A stretch of DNA of 64,000 bases, from positions 1,550,001 through 1,614,000 of the forward strand of contig CALSNB010000001.1 in NCBI GenBank assembly GCA_943787605.1, given 5' to 3'. The notes beneath the pieces were generated by a model. The model was not told the origin of the DNA, made no database searches, and worked only from the letters and a program-made list of their open reading frames with translations. Of this stretch, positions 27,610 through 35,561 are shown piece after piece; positions within the stretch are counted from its first letter, which is position 1; every line of letters begins with the position of its first letter. The DNA is from GCA-2697345 sp002697345 (GTDB lineage: Bacteria; Pseudomonadota; Alphaproteobacteria; Rhodobacterales; Rhodobacteraceae). A program made the translations under genes and the position numbers.

Positions 27610-28392
27610 TTATTTACCTTTCCAAACAGGCGGACGTTTTTCTGAGAAAGCTCTTGCCCCTTCCAGCTGGTCTTCACTCGAATATAATTTATCAACTGTC
27701 TTAAGTTGCCTACTAGTTACCTTTTCCATTGTTTCATGAAAATCCTGATTTTCAGCTTCGCGAACAATCTCTTTTATTGCTGCATAAACAAGTGGTGGAC
27801 CAGAAGCTAATGTTTCGGCTAACTTCCTTGCACGAGAGAGTAAATCTTTTTTAGGCACAATTTCATTTATAAGACCCCATTTGTAGGCTTCATTTACATC
27901 AAACCACCGACCCGTGAAAAGTAATTCCATTGCTATATGATGCGGAATACGTTTTGGAAGCTTTATACTTGCAGCATCGGCCACGGTTCCTGAGAGTATT
28001 TCAGGTAAGGCAAATGTTGCGTCTTCAGAGGCTATGATAATATCAGCACTCATCGCTAATTCTAGGCCACCTCCGCAGGCTATTCCATTTACAGCGGCAA
28101 TTATAGGTTTGTTCAAATTGGGAAGCTCTTGTATACCTCCAAAACCACCAACACCATAATCACCGTCTACGGCCTCTCCATCTGCCGCGGCCTTTAGGTC
28201 CCAACCTGCACAAAAGAACTTATCGCCACTGGACGTTAAAATAGCTACTCTTAGGTTTGGATCATCTCTAAATTTGGCGAATACCTCACCCATAATCTTA
28301 CTTGTCTTAAGGTCTATTGCATTCGCTTTTGGCCGGTCCAGTGTAACTTCTAGAATAGATCCTGAAATTGTAGTTTTAATAGAGGTTGTCAT
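27610..28392 (-). CDS. caiD: Carnitinyl-CoA dehydratase-like crotonase
   Basis: Crotonase of about 260 residues. The beginning (SGSILEVTLDRPKANAID) and the end (FSEKRPPVWKG) closely resemble E. coli CaiD, which hydrates crotonobetainyl-CoA to L-carnitinyl-CoA. The oxyanion-hole segments are FFCAGWDLKAAA and NGIACGGGLELAM. The Glu usually found in the second catalytic loop appears in LPEILSGTVADAA, which differs from E. coli (LPEAKLGIVPDSGG). The start is ATG 28392 with GGAG 6 bp upstream, overlapping the ligase stop (ATGA). Third gene of a CoA operon. The function is inferred by similarity. Confidence 0.75.
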   Translation of the reverse strand: MTTSIKTTISGSILEVTLDRPKANAIDLKTSKIMGEVFAKFRDDPNLRVAILTSSGDKFFCAGWDLKAAADGEAVDGDYGVGGFGGIQELPNLNKPIIAAVNGIACGGGLELAMSADIIIASEDATFALPEILSGTVADAASIKLPKRIPHHIAMELLFTGRWFDVNEAYKWGLINEIVPKKDLLSRARKLAETLASGPPLVYAAIKEIVREAENQDFHETMEKVTSRQLKTVDKLYSSEDQLEGARAFSEKRPPVWKGK

Positions 28393-30416
28393 GCTATCTC
28401 CGTAATTAATGCATCGGCTACAAACGCACCATGCTTTGTACAAATTAGAGGGTTTACCTCTATTTCAATAAGATTGTTAAAGTTCTTTATTACGTAGGTT
28501 TGTAATTTCCATATTGTTTCAACAATAGAAGCTAAGTCTGCACCTTCCAACCCTCTGTAACCTGTGAGGATTTTAAAAATCTTGAGTTGCTTTAATACCA
28601 TCATAAAGTCACTTTTTGAACTTGGTACGAGGACACTGAAATGATCATCTGACAGTTCAGAAAAAATCCCACCAACCCCAATAGTTAAAATAAAACCTTG
28701 GTCATTATTCTTTATTATTCCAACTAACAATTCAAACCCTTTTGGTACCATTTCTTCAATTAGGAATGACCCTGAGTTTGTAACTTTCTTTGCGGCAATT
28801 GTGACATCTCTATTTGACAAACAATTTAAATGAACCCCATTTTTTTCTGTTTTATGAGCAACATCTACTGATTTGACCACTAATGGAAACGTTAGATCTT
28901 TTGTTGCAACTGGTATATCAGAAAGGGACTCACAGATAATCCCATTTGGTACGTTTATACCCAACTGATTGAGTCTCTCTTTTGCTTCAAATTCGGGAAC
29001 TAGTTTTGATGCTCCTCGGCTTACAGAAATTAATAATGGTTTTTGTCTGCGTTTGCTTTTCTTTATACCTACTTGTGTAGCTGTTAGCGCCTCTGATAAA
29101 CCATTAAAAGGAACAATTCCGTTCATCATTAGTCTATCTGCAATATATTCAGGCATAAGTTCAGGTAATGTGGAAACTACAGCTATTTTTGACGATGTTT
29201 TTTCTTTAACATCAATTACCACATCAGTAGCAATCTCCCAGTCAGCTAGATCACATCTGTCGGCTCTTGGGTAATCCAATATGAAAAAAGTAAGTGCCAG
29301 TTTAGGGTCGATAATGGCTCCCCAGGCGTTAACCATGGCATTTTTGTCTCTCCAGATGTAAGTATGATAGTCAAGTGGGTTTGCTAGGGCCACCTTTGGC
29401 CCTAGAGCTACTCTTAAATGTTTTTTTTGCCTTTTATTAAGCTTAGGGAATAATAGACCTTTTTCTATTCCAAGGTCTGCAATCAATGCGGCCTCTCCAC
29501 CGGAACAACTGACAGATCCAACCTTATTAGAATTTAACTCTCCATGACAATGTAGTAATTTTAATGTTTCTAAAAATGTAGGAAGCTCAGTTAGCAGTTT
29601 TATATTTAGTCTTTCTAAAAAAGCTTTTGATGCAGTATGATCTCCCGCTATTGACGCAGTATGAGATTCTGTAGCATTTTTTGCTTGATCAGTACTCCCC
29701 GTTTTTATAGCAATTAGAGGAATGCCCCGGCTTTTTGCTTTTCTTGATAAGGCTTCCCATTTTCTAATATCCTTAAAGCCTTCAATGTGAAAACCGATTG
29801 CTGTGATACGGCTATCATCTAAAAGGAAAGATGCAATTTCTGCTTGGTCTATTTGGAGCTGATTCCCACAAGTTACTACATAAGCAATTGGAAGGCCTCT
29901 ATTTTGCATTGTAATATTAATAGCTATATTTGAGCTTTGCGTTAGAATGGCAACGCCTTGTTTAACTGGTTTACAGCCGTGTTGGTCAGGCCAAAGAGCA
30001 ATGTTATCTAGGGCGTTAATAAAGCCATAACAGTTTGGGCCTAGAATGTGGAAGTTTTCAGAGTTGCGGAGTAAAGATTCATTTGCAGAAAATGCATTTT
30101 TATCTTCTTTTACCGCCTCTTTAAACCCAGAGGCGAAGCATACCGCCCCCCCAGCCTTCATTTTTCCTAGCTCTTTGACTGCAGTTACTGTTGCATCTCT
30201 GTTTATGCCAATAAATACTGCGTCTGGAGTTTCTGGAAGGTTTTGAACGCTATTATAAGTTTGTATACCGGCTATCTCAGTATTTGTTTTGTTTATAATA
30301 TATAGTTTTCCTTTATAACCAAATTTATGAACCTGCTGGACGACAGCTCTGCACCATTCCCCACCCCCAATAACAGCAAGTATTTTTGGAGAAAATAATC
30401 TTGATAGAGTGTTCAT
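28389..30416 (-). CDS. NDP-forming acyl-CoA ligase (CoA-binding/ATP-grasp fusion)
   Basis: Single-chain acyl-CoA synthetase of the ADP-forming type (COG1042). The N-terminal CoA-binding domain has FSPKILAVIGGGEW and VFIGINRDA. The middle succinyl-CoA-ligase-like part has ILTQSSNIAINI, GFHIEGFKDI and SHTASIAGDH (phospho-His loop). A C-terminal ATP-grasp domain has FPLVVKSVDVAHKTEKNGV and IEVNPLI. Length is about 675 residues. ATG 30416 lies 7 bp after the acyl-CoA dehydrogenase stop; a TTG at 30434 would overlap it. The substrate is not determinable alone; the operon suggests a betaine-type acid. Confidence 0.85.
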   Translation of the reverse strand: MNTLSRLFSPKILAVIGGGEWCRAVVQQVHKFGYKGKLYIINKTNTEIAGIQTYNSVQNLPETPDAVFIGINRDATVTAVKELGKMKAGGAVCFASGFKEAVKEDKNAFSANESLLRNSENFHILGPNCYGFINALDNIALWPDQHGCKPVKQGVAILTQSSNIAINITMQNRGLPIAYVVTCGNQLQIDQAEIASFLLDDSRITAIGFHIEGFKDIRKWEALSRKAKSRGIPLIAIKTGSTDQAKNATESHTASIAGDHTASKAFLERLNIKLLTELPTFLETLKLLHCHGELNSNKVGSVSCSGGEAALIADLGIEKGLLFPKLNKRQKKHLRVALGPKVALANPLDYHTYIWRDKNAMVNAWGAIIDPKLALTFFILDYPRADRCDLADWEIATDVVIDVKEKTSSKIAVVSTLPELMPEYIADRLMMNGIVPFNGLSEALTATQVGIKKSKRRQKPLLISVSRGASKLVPEFEAKERLNQLGINVPNGIICESLSDIPVATKDLTFPLVVKSVDVAHKTEKNGVHLNCLSNRDVTIAAKKVTNSGSFLIEEMVPKGFELLVGIIKNNDQGFILTIGVGGIFSELSDDHFSVLVPSSKSDFMMVLKQLKIFKILTGYRGLEGADLASIVETIWKLQTYVIKNFNNLIEIEVNPLICTKHGAFVADALITEIA

Positions 30417-30423
30417 AACTTCG

Positions 30424-31584
30424 TCAAGCCCCAAGTGCTCTTAAAAGATCTCGACTAATTATATGTCGTTGAATTTCAGACGTGCCATCCCATATTCTTT
30501 CAACACGTGCATCTCTCCAGAACCGTTCAATAGGTAAATCATCCATTAACCCCATTCCACCATGAATTTGTATTGCTTGGTCCGTTACTTTACCTAAAAC
30601 TTCACTAGCAAAAAGTTTTGCAGACGCTATTTCTCGGTTTGCAAAACCTCCAGTATCTAATTTTTCTGCCGCCGCTAACGTCAGTAGATCAGCAGCATCT
30701 ATTTCGGTAATCATATCTGCAAGTTGAAAGCTGATACCTTGAAATTTCCCAATTTTTTGTCCAAATTGTTCTCGAGTCGCAGCGTAATCTAAAGCGTAAT
30801 CAAAAACCCTTCGTGCCCTACCAACGGACATCGTCGCAACAGTAATTCGAGTTGCATAAAGCCATTCATTCATAACATCAAAGCCACCATCTACCTCACC
30901 AAGAACTTGGGAATTTGGTAGCCTACAATCCGTAAACTCTAAAATCATGTTTTTATAGCCGCGATGGCTTACCGACTTGTAACCATCTCGAATTACAAAC
31001 CCGGGTGTTCCTCTATCGACTAAAAAGGATGTGATTTTCTTCTTTATACCGCGTGGTGTGCTCTCTTCTCCTGTTGCTATAAAAACTATAATAAAGTCTG
31101 CATGGTCAGCTCCTGAGATAAAGTGTTTGGAACCATTAACAACCCAGTCCCCCCTATCACGTTTTGCAGTACATGACATACTTCGAATATCAGAACCAGC
31201 TCCAGGCTCTGTCATGGCCAGAGCATCCATTTTCTCTCCAACTAATGCCGGTTTTAGGTATTCGTCTATTTGATCACCTTGGCATGCCATTAATATATTT
31301 TGAGGTCGTCCAAAAAAATGATTAAGAGCCATCGAACCTCGGCCAAGCTCTCTCTCTACAAGTGCAAACTCTAAATGGTTTAGCCCAGCACAACCCATCT
31401 CTTCTGGAAAGTTGCAGGCATAGAATCCGAGTTCCAAGGTCTTTCTTTTGATTTCTTGAGCTACTTCTTTAGGAACTTCTCCAGTTCTATCTACAAGGTC
31501 CTCATGTGGATAAATCTCCTTTTCTACAAAGTTTCGAACAGTAGAAACAATCATCTCTTGTTCTTCATTGAGCCCATATTGCAT
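30424..31584 (-). CDS. Acyl-CoA dehydrogenase
   Basis: FAD enzyme of about 386 residues oxidising an acyl-CoA at alpha-beta. TEPGAGSDIRSMSC and HFISGADHADF bind flavin, and REQFGQKIGKFQGIS and IHGGMGLMDDLPIERFWRDARV are family signatures. The usual catalytic Glu before GT near the C-terminus is Asp here (IWDGTSEIQ). The frame extends to 31638, but ATG 31584 (MQYGLNEEQE) has an AGGGATAAG site and matches family starts. First gene of the dehydrogenase-ligase-caiD operon. Confidence 0.88.
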   Translation of the reverse strand: MQYGLNEEQEMIVSTVRNFVEKEIYPHEDLVDRTGEVPKEVAQEIKRKTLELGFYACNFPEEMGCAGLNHLEFALVERELGRGSMALNHFFGRPQNILMACQGDQIDEYLKPALVGEKMDALAMTEPGAGSDIRSMSCTAKRDRGDWVVNGSKHFISGADHADFIIVFIATGEESTPRGIKKKITSFLVDRGTPGFVIRDGYKSVSHRGYKNMILEFTDCRLPNSQVLGEVDGGFDVMNEWLYATRITVATMSVGRARRVFDYALDYAATREQFGQKIGKFQGISFQLADMITEIDAADLLTLAAAEKLDTGGFANREIASAKLFASEVLGKVTDQAIQIHGGMGLMDDLPIERFWRDARVERIWDGTSEIQRHIISRDLLRALGA

Positions 31585-31915
31585 TCTACTTATCCCTAAA
31601 ATTATTTCATTAACTTTATTTATATTATAGCCTAGCATTATTTTATTACTGTATAATGTCCAATGAAAATGCTCTGTTTTTAATAACCTGTAAATAGTAA
31701 TATTCAGTATATTCTCTGGGTTCTATAAGAATTTAATAGTGTTTAGAGGATGATTTTAACAAAAAGCCATTGTTTTATTCCGTTTGCTTCGCAATTATTC
31801 CTAACAAATTATATAAAAAAAGGACTTTCCAACCACTAGCTATTGTGTTGTACCCCTATATAAAGGTATATTACAAAGATCAGACCCCAATTATGGACAG
31901 TAAAGGAGATTTAAA
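31585..31915. other. Divergent control region between acyl-CoA dehydrogenase and HU genes
   Basis: About 330 bp, AT-rich, with no gene. A TATAAT-type -10 for the minus-strand operon lies at 31624-31629. An AAGGAG ribosome site for HU lies at 31903-31908. Short A/T tracts are frequent. No clear operator or structured RNA was seen. Confidence 0.4.
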
Positions 31916-32206
31916 ATGGCGTCAAAACCAATGACAAAAACACAGCTTATATCAGCTTTAGCAGATGAAACTGGATCAGATAAGAAAACAGCAGGAGTAG
32001 CATTAGACGGTATGATTAGTATAATCAGTCGAGAAGTTTCTGCTGGTGGAGCAGTGACTTTGCCTGGTGTTGGAAAGATTTACTGTAGAGAGCGCCCAGC
32101 GCGAACAGTAAGAAATCCAGCAACTGGAGCAACTATGAATAAGGATGCGGACAAAGTTGTTAAAATGACTATTGCTAAGGCACTTAAAGAAAGTGTTAAT
32201 GGTTAA
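31916..32206 (+). CDS. HU-family nucleoid-associated DNA-binding protein
   Basis: 96 residues, the size of HU. The dimerisation helices come first (MTKTQLISALADETGSDKKTA), then a beta arm with GVGKIYCRERPARTVRNPATG, containing the R-x-x-R-N-P-x-T-G DNA-intercalating motif with its proline. It bends and compacts DNA in the nucleoid. A strong AAGGAG site lies 7 bp before the ATG, and an intrinsic terminator follows directly, so it is a well-expressed single gene. Confidence 0.95.
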   Translation: MASKPMTKTQLISALADETGSDKKTAGVALDGMISIISREVSAGGAVTLPGVGKIYCRERPARTVRNPATGATMNKDADKVVKMTIAKALKESVNG

Positions 32207-32230
32207 AGTTTTTTGAACTTCTAAAAATTT

Positions 32231-32258
32231 ACGGGCCATCTTTTGATGGCCCGTTTTT
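32231..32258 (+). terminator. Intrinsic terminator of the HU gene
   Basis: ACGGGCCATC and GATGGCCCGT form a perfect 10-bp GC-rich stem with a TTTT loop, followed by a T-run. It starts 24 bp after the HU stop. Confidence 0.92.
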
Positions 32259-32305
32259 ATTTCTATCAAAAAAATACCTATCGACTTACTATTAAAGAGG
32301 AATAA

Positions 32306-33178
32306 ATGGATATAAAAGCTATATTTTTAGGTTTAGCTTTTGCCTTTATGTGGTCCAGTGCATTTACATCAGGCTCTATTATTGTCTCTTCAGCACCCCC
32401 ATTAACATCTTTAGCAATTAGGTTTCTGATTTCTGGATTAATTGGAATTTTATTAGCAAAACGGTTAGGTCAAAATTGGAGTTTGACTCGAAATCAATGG
32501 GTAGCCACCTTTATTTTTGGTATTTTTCAAAATGCGATTTACCTTGGGCTCACTTTCGTCGCTATGCAGACCATTGAGGCCTCATTGGCAGCAATCATCG
32601 CATCGGCAATGCCACTTATGGTTGGCCTTTCAGGTTGGTTAATTTTTAAAGAGAAAATTAGTACTTTTGGTTTTACTGGATTGATAGCTGGTACTCTTGG
32701 TGTCTTGTTAATTATGGGAACCAGGATAAGTGGGGGGGTAGATTTTTTTGGTTTAACAGTTTCAGTTATTGGCATGTTTGCATTAACTTTTGCTACGTTA
32801 GCTATAAGAGGGGCATCTTCAGGAGGTAATTTGCTGATGATTGTTGGTTTGCAAATGTTGGTGGGTAGTGTAGTTTTATTTGGAGTCTCTTCTCAAATTG
32901 AAACCTATTCTGTTGATTATAGCTGGATGTTGCTTGGGGCCTTCTCTTACACAACACTCGTTCCAGGTCTTTTAGCGACTTGGATCTGGTTTATTCTAGT
33001 TGATAGAATTGGAGCAGTCCGCGCATCCACTTTTCATTTCTTAAACCCATTTTTTGGAGTAGTGATAGCGGCAGTTATTTTGGGTGAGTCTATCACCATT
33101 ATGGATGGAGTAGGTGTAGTTATAATAGCTGCTGGAATTTTAGTAGTGCAATTATCAAGAATCGAGAGTTTAAAATAA
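32306..33178 (+). CDS. EamA/DMT-family transporter
   Basis: Inner-membrane protein of 290 residues with about ten hydrophobic helices in two homologous EamA halves. The first begins IFLGLAFAFMWSSAFTSG. The halves end with SAMPLMVGLSGWLIFKE and HFLNPFFGVVIAAVILGES, the typical tail of each repeat. Members export amino acids or metabolites, and the substrate cannot be predicted. A GAGGAA site precedes ATG 32306. It converges on aroC with 10 bp between. Confidence 0.88.
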   Translation: MDIKAIFLGLAFAFMWSSAFTSGSIIVSSAPPLTSLAIRFLISGLIGILLAKRLGQNWSLTRNQWVATFIFGIFQNAIYLGLTFVAMQTIEASLAAIIASAMPLMVGLSGWLIFKEKISTFGFTGLIAGTLGVLLIMGTRISGGVDFFGLTVSVIGMFALTFATLAIRGASSGGNLLMIVGLQMLVGSVVLFGVSSQIETYSVDYSWMLLGAFSYTTLVPGLLATWIWFILVDRIGAVRASTFHFLNPFFGVVIAAVILGESITIMDGVGVVIIAAGILVVQLSRIESLK

Positions 33179-33187
33179 CTTATATTT

Positions 33188-34288
33188 TTAGCCTATCACG
33201 TGCGCATCTTTTCCAACCTGACCTCTATGAAGTAAAAAATGATCTAGGATTATACAGGCCATCATAGCCTCACCAACTGGTACAGCTCGAATTCCAACAC
33301 ACGGATCGTGTCGCCCTTTAGTTATTATACTGGTGCTCTCACCTTTTTTTGAAATGGTATCCCGCGGAGTTAATATAGATGAAGTGGGCTTTACGGAGAA
33401 CCTAGTGATAATATCTTGACCTGTAGAGATGCCCCCTAATATGCCGCCTGAATTATTAGACTTATATTCTGGCCCATTATCGCCCATAAAAATTTCGTCT
33501 GAGTTTAGCTCTCCAGTAAGGGTGGCAACGGCCATCCCTTTCCCAATTTCCACACCTTTAACGGCATTAATACTCATCATTGCAGAGGCTAAATCAGAAT
33601 CAAGTTTACCATATATTGGGGCCCCAAGCCCTGCAGGGACACCAGAAGCAACGATTTCTATAGTTGCACCTATTGAGCTACCATTTTTTCTTATCTGATC
33701 CAGATAGGTACCCCATTTTTTTGAGGTTATAACGTCAGGGCACCAAAAAGGATTTTTCTCTATTTCAGCGTGGTCAAAATTACTTCGATCGATAGATATT
33801 TCCCCGATTTGAACTAAGTAACCATTAATTTTTAAGTTTGGAAGTAAGGCTTTTAATACTAACCTAGCAATAGCACCTGCTGCAACACGAGATGCAGTTT
33901 CTCTCGCTGAGGAACGTCCACCTCCTCGAGGGTCTCTAATTCCATATTTTTGCCAATAAGTAATATCTGCATGCCCAGGCCTAAATTTATCTATTATTTC
34001 TCCATAGTCTTTTGAACGTTGATCCATATTTTTGATTAAAAGCTGAATTGGAGTACCGGTAGTAAAACCTTCAAATACACCCGACATAATTGATACCGTG
34101 TCGGGCTCTTGCCTTTGGGTAGTGTATTTGTTTTGTCCAGGCTTCCTTTTGTTAAGCCAGCTCTGAATTTCAACCTCACTAACCGGTATGCCAGGAGGAC
34201 AGCCGTCTATTGTCGCACCTATTGCCGGCCCATGGCTTTCACCCCAGGTGGTTGTACGAAAAAGATGGCCAAAACGATTAAAAGACAT
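33188..34288 (-). CDS. aroC: Chorismate synthase
   Basis: Last common step of aromatic amino-acid synthesis, converting EPSP to chorismate with reduced FMN. Signatures run from the N-terminus FGHLFRTTTWGESHGPAIGA through RPGHADITYWQKYG, RGGGRSSARETASRVAAGA and the C-terminal GGILGGISTGQDI and GRHDPCVGIRAVPVGEAM. The 366-residue length is normal. Its own promoter should lie in the 160 bp before the TPP riboswitch, which points the other way. Confidence 0.97.
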   Translation of the reverse strand: MSFNRFGHLFRTTTWGESHGPAIGATIDGCPPGIPVSEVEIQSWLNKRKPGQNKYTTQRQEPDTVSIMSGVFEGFTTGTPIQLLIKNMDQRSKDYGEIIDKFRPGHADITYWQKYGIRDPRGGGRSSARETASRVAAGAIARLVLKALLPNLKINGYLVQIGEISIDRSNFDHAEIEKNPFWCPDVITSKKWGTYLDQIRKNGSSIGATIEIVASGVPAGLGAPIYGKLDSDLASAMMSINAVKGVEIGKGMAVATLTGELNSDEIFMGDNGPEYKSNNSGGILGGISTGQDIITRFSVKPTSSILTPRDTISKKGESTSIITKGRHDPCVGIRAVPVGEAMMACIILDHFLLHRGQVGKDAHVIG

Positions 34289-34451
34289 TTAAGTTCTCCT
34301 GATAAATTGATCAGTTACATATGATACAATGAAAAGCCAAGTAGTTGATGGTAGGTTAGCAGTCTGAAATAAAAACAATGATTTATGTGTCACAGTAGGT
34401 TTAGTATTAAAAATACTATCGTCTTGCTATTTATCAGATTAAAAATTATAT

Positions 34452-34545
34452 CAGTCTTACCTCGGGGGGCCTTACTGGCTGAGATGCGATAGCAGACCCG
34501 TTGAACCTGAACCGGCTAATACCGGCGGAGGGAAGGTTTGAATCA
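34452..34545 (+). ncRNA. TPP riboswitch (THI element) before thiBPQ
   Basis: The thiamine-pyrophosphate aptamer core is readable: CTCGGGGGGCC, the pyrimidine-sensing CTGAGATG, ACCCGTTGAACCTGA, then CCGGCTAATACCGG and CGGAGGGAAGG. It lies 36 bp before the start of thiB, a thiamine transporter gene, as expected for thiamine repression. Confidence 0.95.
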
Positions 34546-34575
34546 ATCTAAACCTATCCTCCGTTTTTATGGAGA
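34527..34575 (+). promoter_or_regulatory. Expression platform of the TPP riboswitch
   Basis: GGAGGGAAGGTTT (34527-34539), part of the aptamer, is complementary to AAACCTATCCTCC (34550-34562) with one mismatch and one wobble. The same CTCC (34559-34562) can instead pair with the thiB ribosome site GGAG (34571-34574) across an 8-nt loop. Five T residues after the large stem would also allow termination. TPP binding should hold GGAGGG in the aptamer and leave CTCC free to mask the ribosome site, which fits repression by thiamine. Confidence 0.65.
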
Positions 34576-34580
34576 TAAAA

Positions 34581-35561
34581 ATGAAAATACTTCTATCTGT
34601 ATTCTTTGCTTTAGTAACAGTGTCTGTGGCCTGTGCTAAACCAACCTTGACTGTTTATGCGCCTGATTATTTCACTTCTGAATGGGGCCCTGGTCCAAAA
34701 ATTAAACAGGAATTTGAAAAAATTTGTGATTGTGATTTACTCTATATTTCTGGTGATTTAATGCCACGCTTAATGATTGAAGGTAAAAGAACAAAAGCAG
34801 ATGTTGTCATTGGTCTTAATACAGACGTTACCTTTAAAGCAAGAAAGTTAGGAATTTTTGAGGCACACAAACAGGACACTTCTTCTTTGAGTATACCAAT
34901 AAAGTGGAATGATAAGATTTTTCTTCCGTTTGATTGGTCTCATACTGCCTTTATCTACGACAATACGAAGTTAAAAAACCCGCCACAATCTTTTGATGAA
35001 CTGCTGAACTCTAAAGATGATATAAAGATTATAATACAAGATCCCCGAACCTCCATATCAGGGCTAGCGCTGGTTTTATGGGTTAAGTCAATTTATGGGT
35101 CAAAATCTGAAGAAGCTTTTACAAAGTTAGCGTCAAAGGTGTTAACTGTTACTAAAGGTTGGTCTGAAAGTTATGGGATGTTTACTCAAGGAGAGGCAGA
35201 TATGGTTTTAAGTTACACTACATCCCCTGCATACCATATAATTGCCGAAAATGATAAAAGTAAATCGGCTGCGATTTTTTCAGAAGGCCATTATTTTTTT
35301 ACAGAACTTGCCGCGATGACTAATAGCTCTAAAGAACCTAAGCTGGCAAAAGAATTTATGAGCTTTATTCTTTCCGATACCTTTCAAAGAATGATTCCGA
35401 CAGGGAATTGGTCTTTTCCTTCTAACTTGGAACGAGACAAGTTGCCTGAAGAGTTCATAAATTTACCGATGCCCCAGAAAGTATTATTTTATACTGAAGA
35501 GGATGCACAAAAATATAGGGATATTGTGATTCAAGAGTGGCTAACAGCTTTTCAAAAATAA
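34581..35561 (+). CDS. thiB: Thiamine ABC transporter, periplasmic binding protein
   Basis: Solute-binding protein for thiamine or its phosphates. The signal peptide is MKILLSVFFALVTVSVACA. The mature part begins KPTLTVYAPDYF, followed by VVIGLNTDVTFKAR, FDWSHTAFIYDN, QDPRTSISGLALVLW and FTQGEADMVLSYTTSPAYH, all typical of ThiB. ATG 34581 has GGAGA 5 bp upstream; the ATG at 34569 inside the riboswitch platform is rejected. The end overlaps the thiP frame by 25 bp. Confidence 0.93.
   Translation: MKILLSVFFALVTVSVACAKPTLTVYAPDYFTSEWGPGPKIKQEFEKICDCDLLYISGDLMPRLMIEGKRTKADVVIGLNTDVTFKARKLGIFEAHKQDTSSLSIPIKWNDKIFLPFDWSHTAFIYDNTKLKNPPQSFDELLNSKDDIKIIIQDPRTSISGLALVLWVKSIYGSKSEEAFTKLASKVLTVTKGWSESYGMFTQGEADMVLSYTTSPAYHIIAENDKSKSAAIFSEGHYFFTELAAMTNSSKEPKLAKEFMSFILSDTFQRMIPTGNWSFPSNLERDKLPEEFINLPMPQKVLFYTEEDAQKYRDIVIQEWLTAFQK

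Noticed and set aside
34569..34580. thiB start at ATG 34569
   Set aside because: It lies inside the riboswitch platform next to the ribosome site and would spoil the signal peptide; ATG 34581 is better placed.
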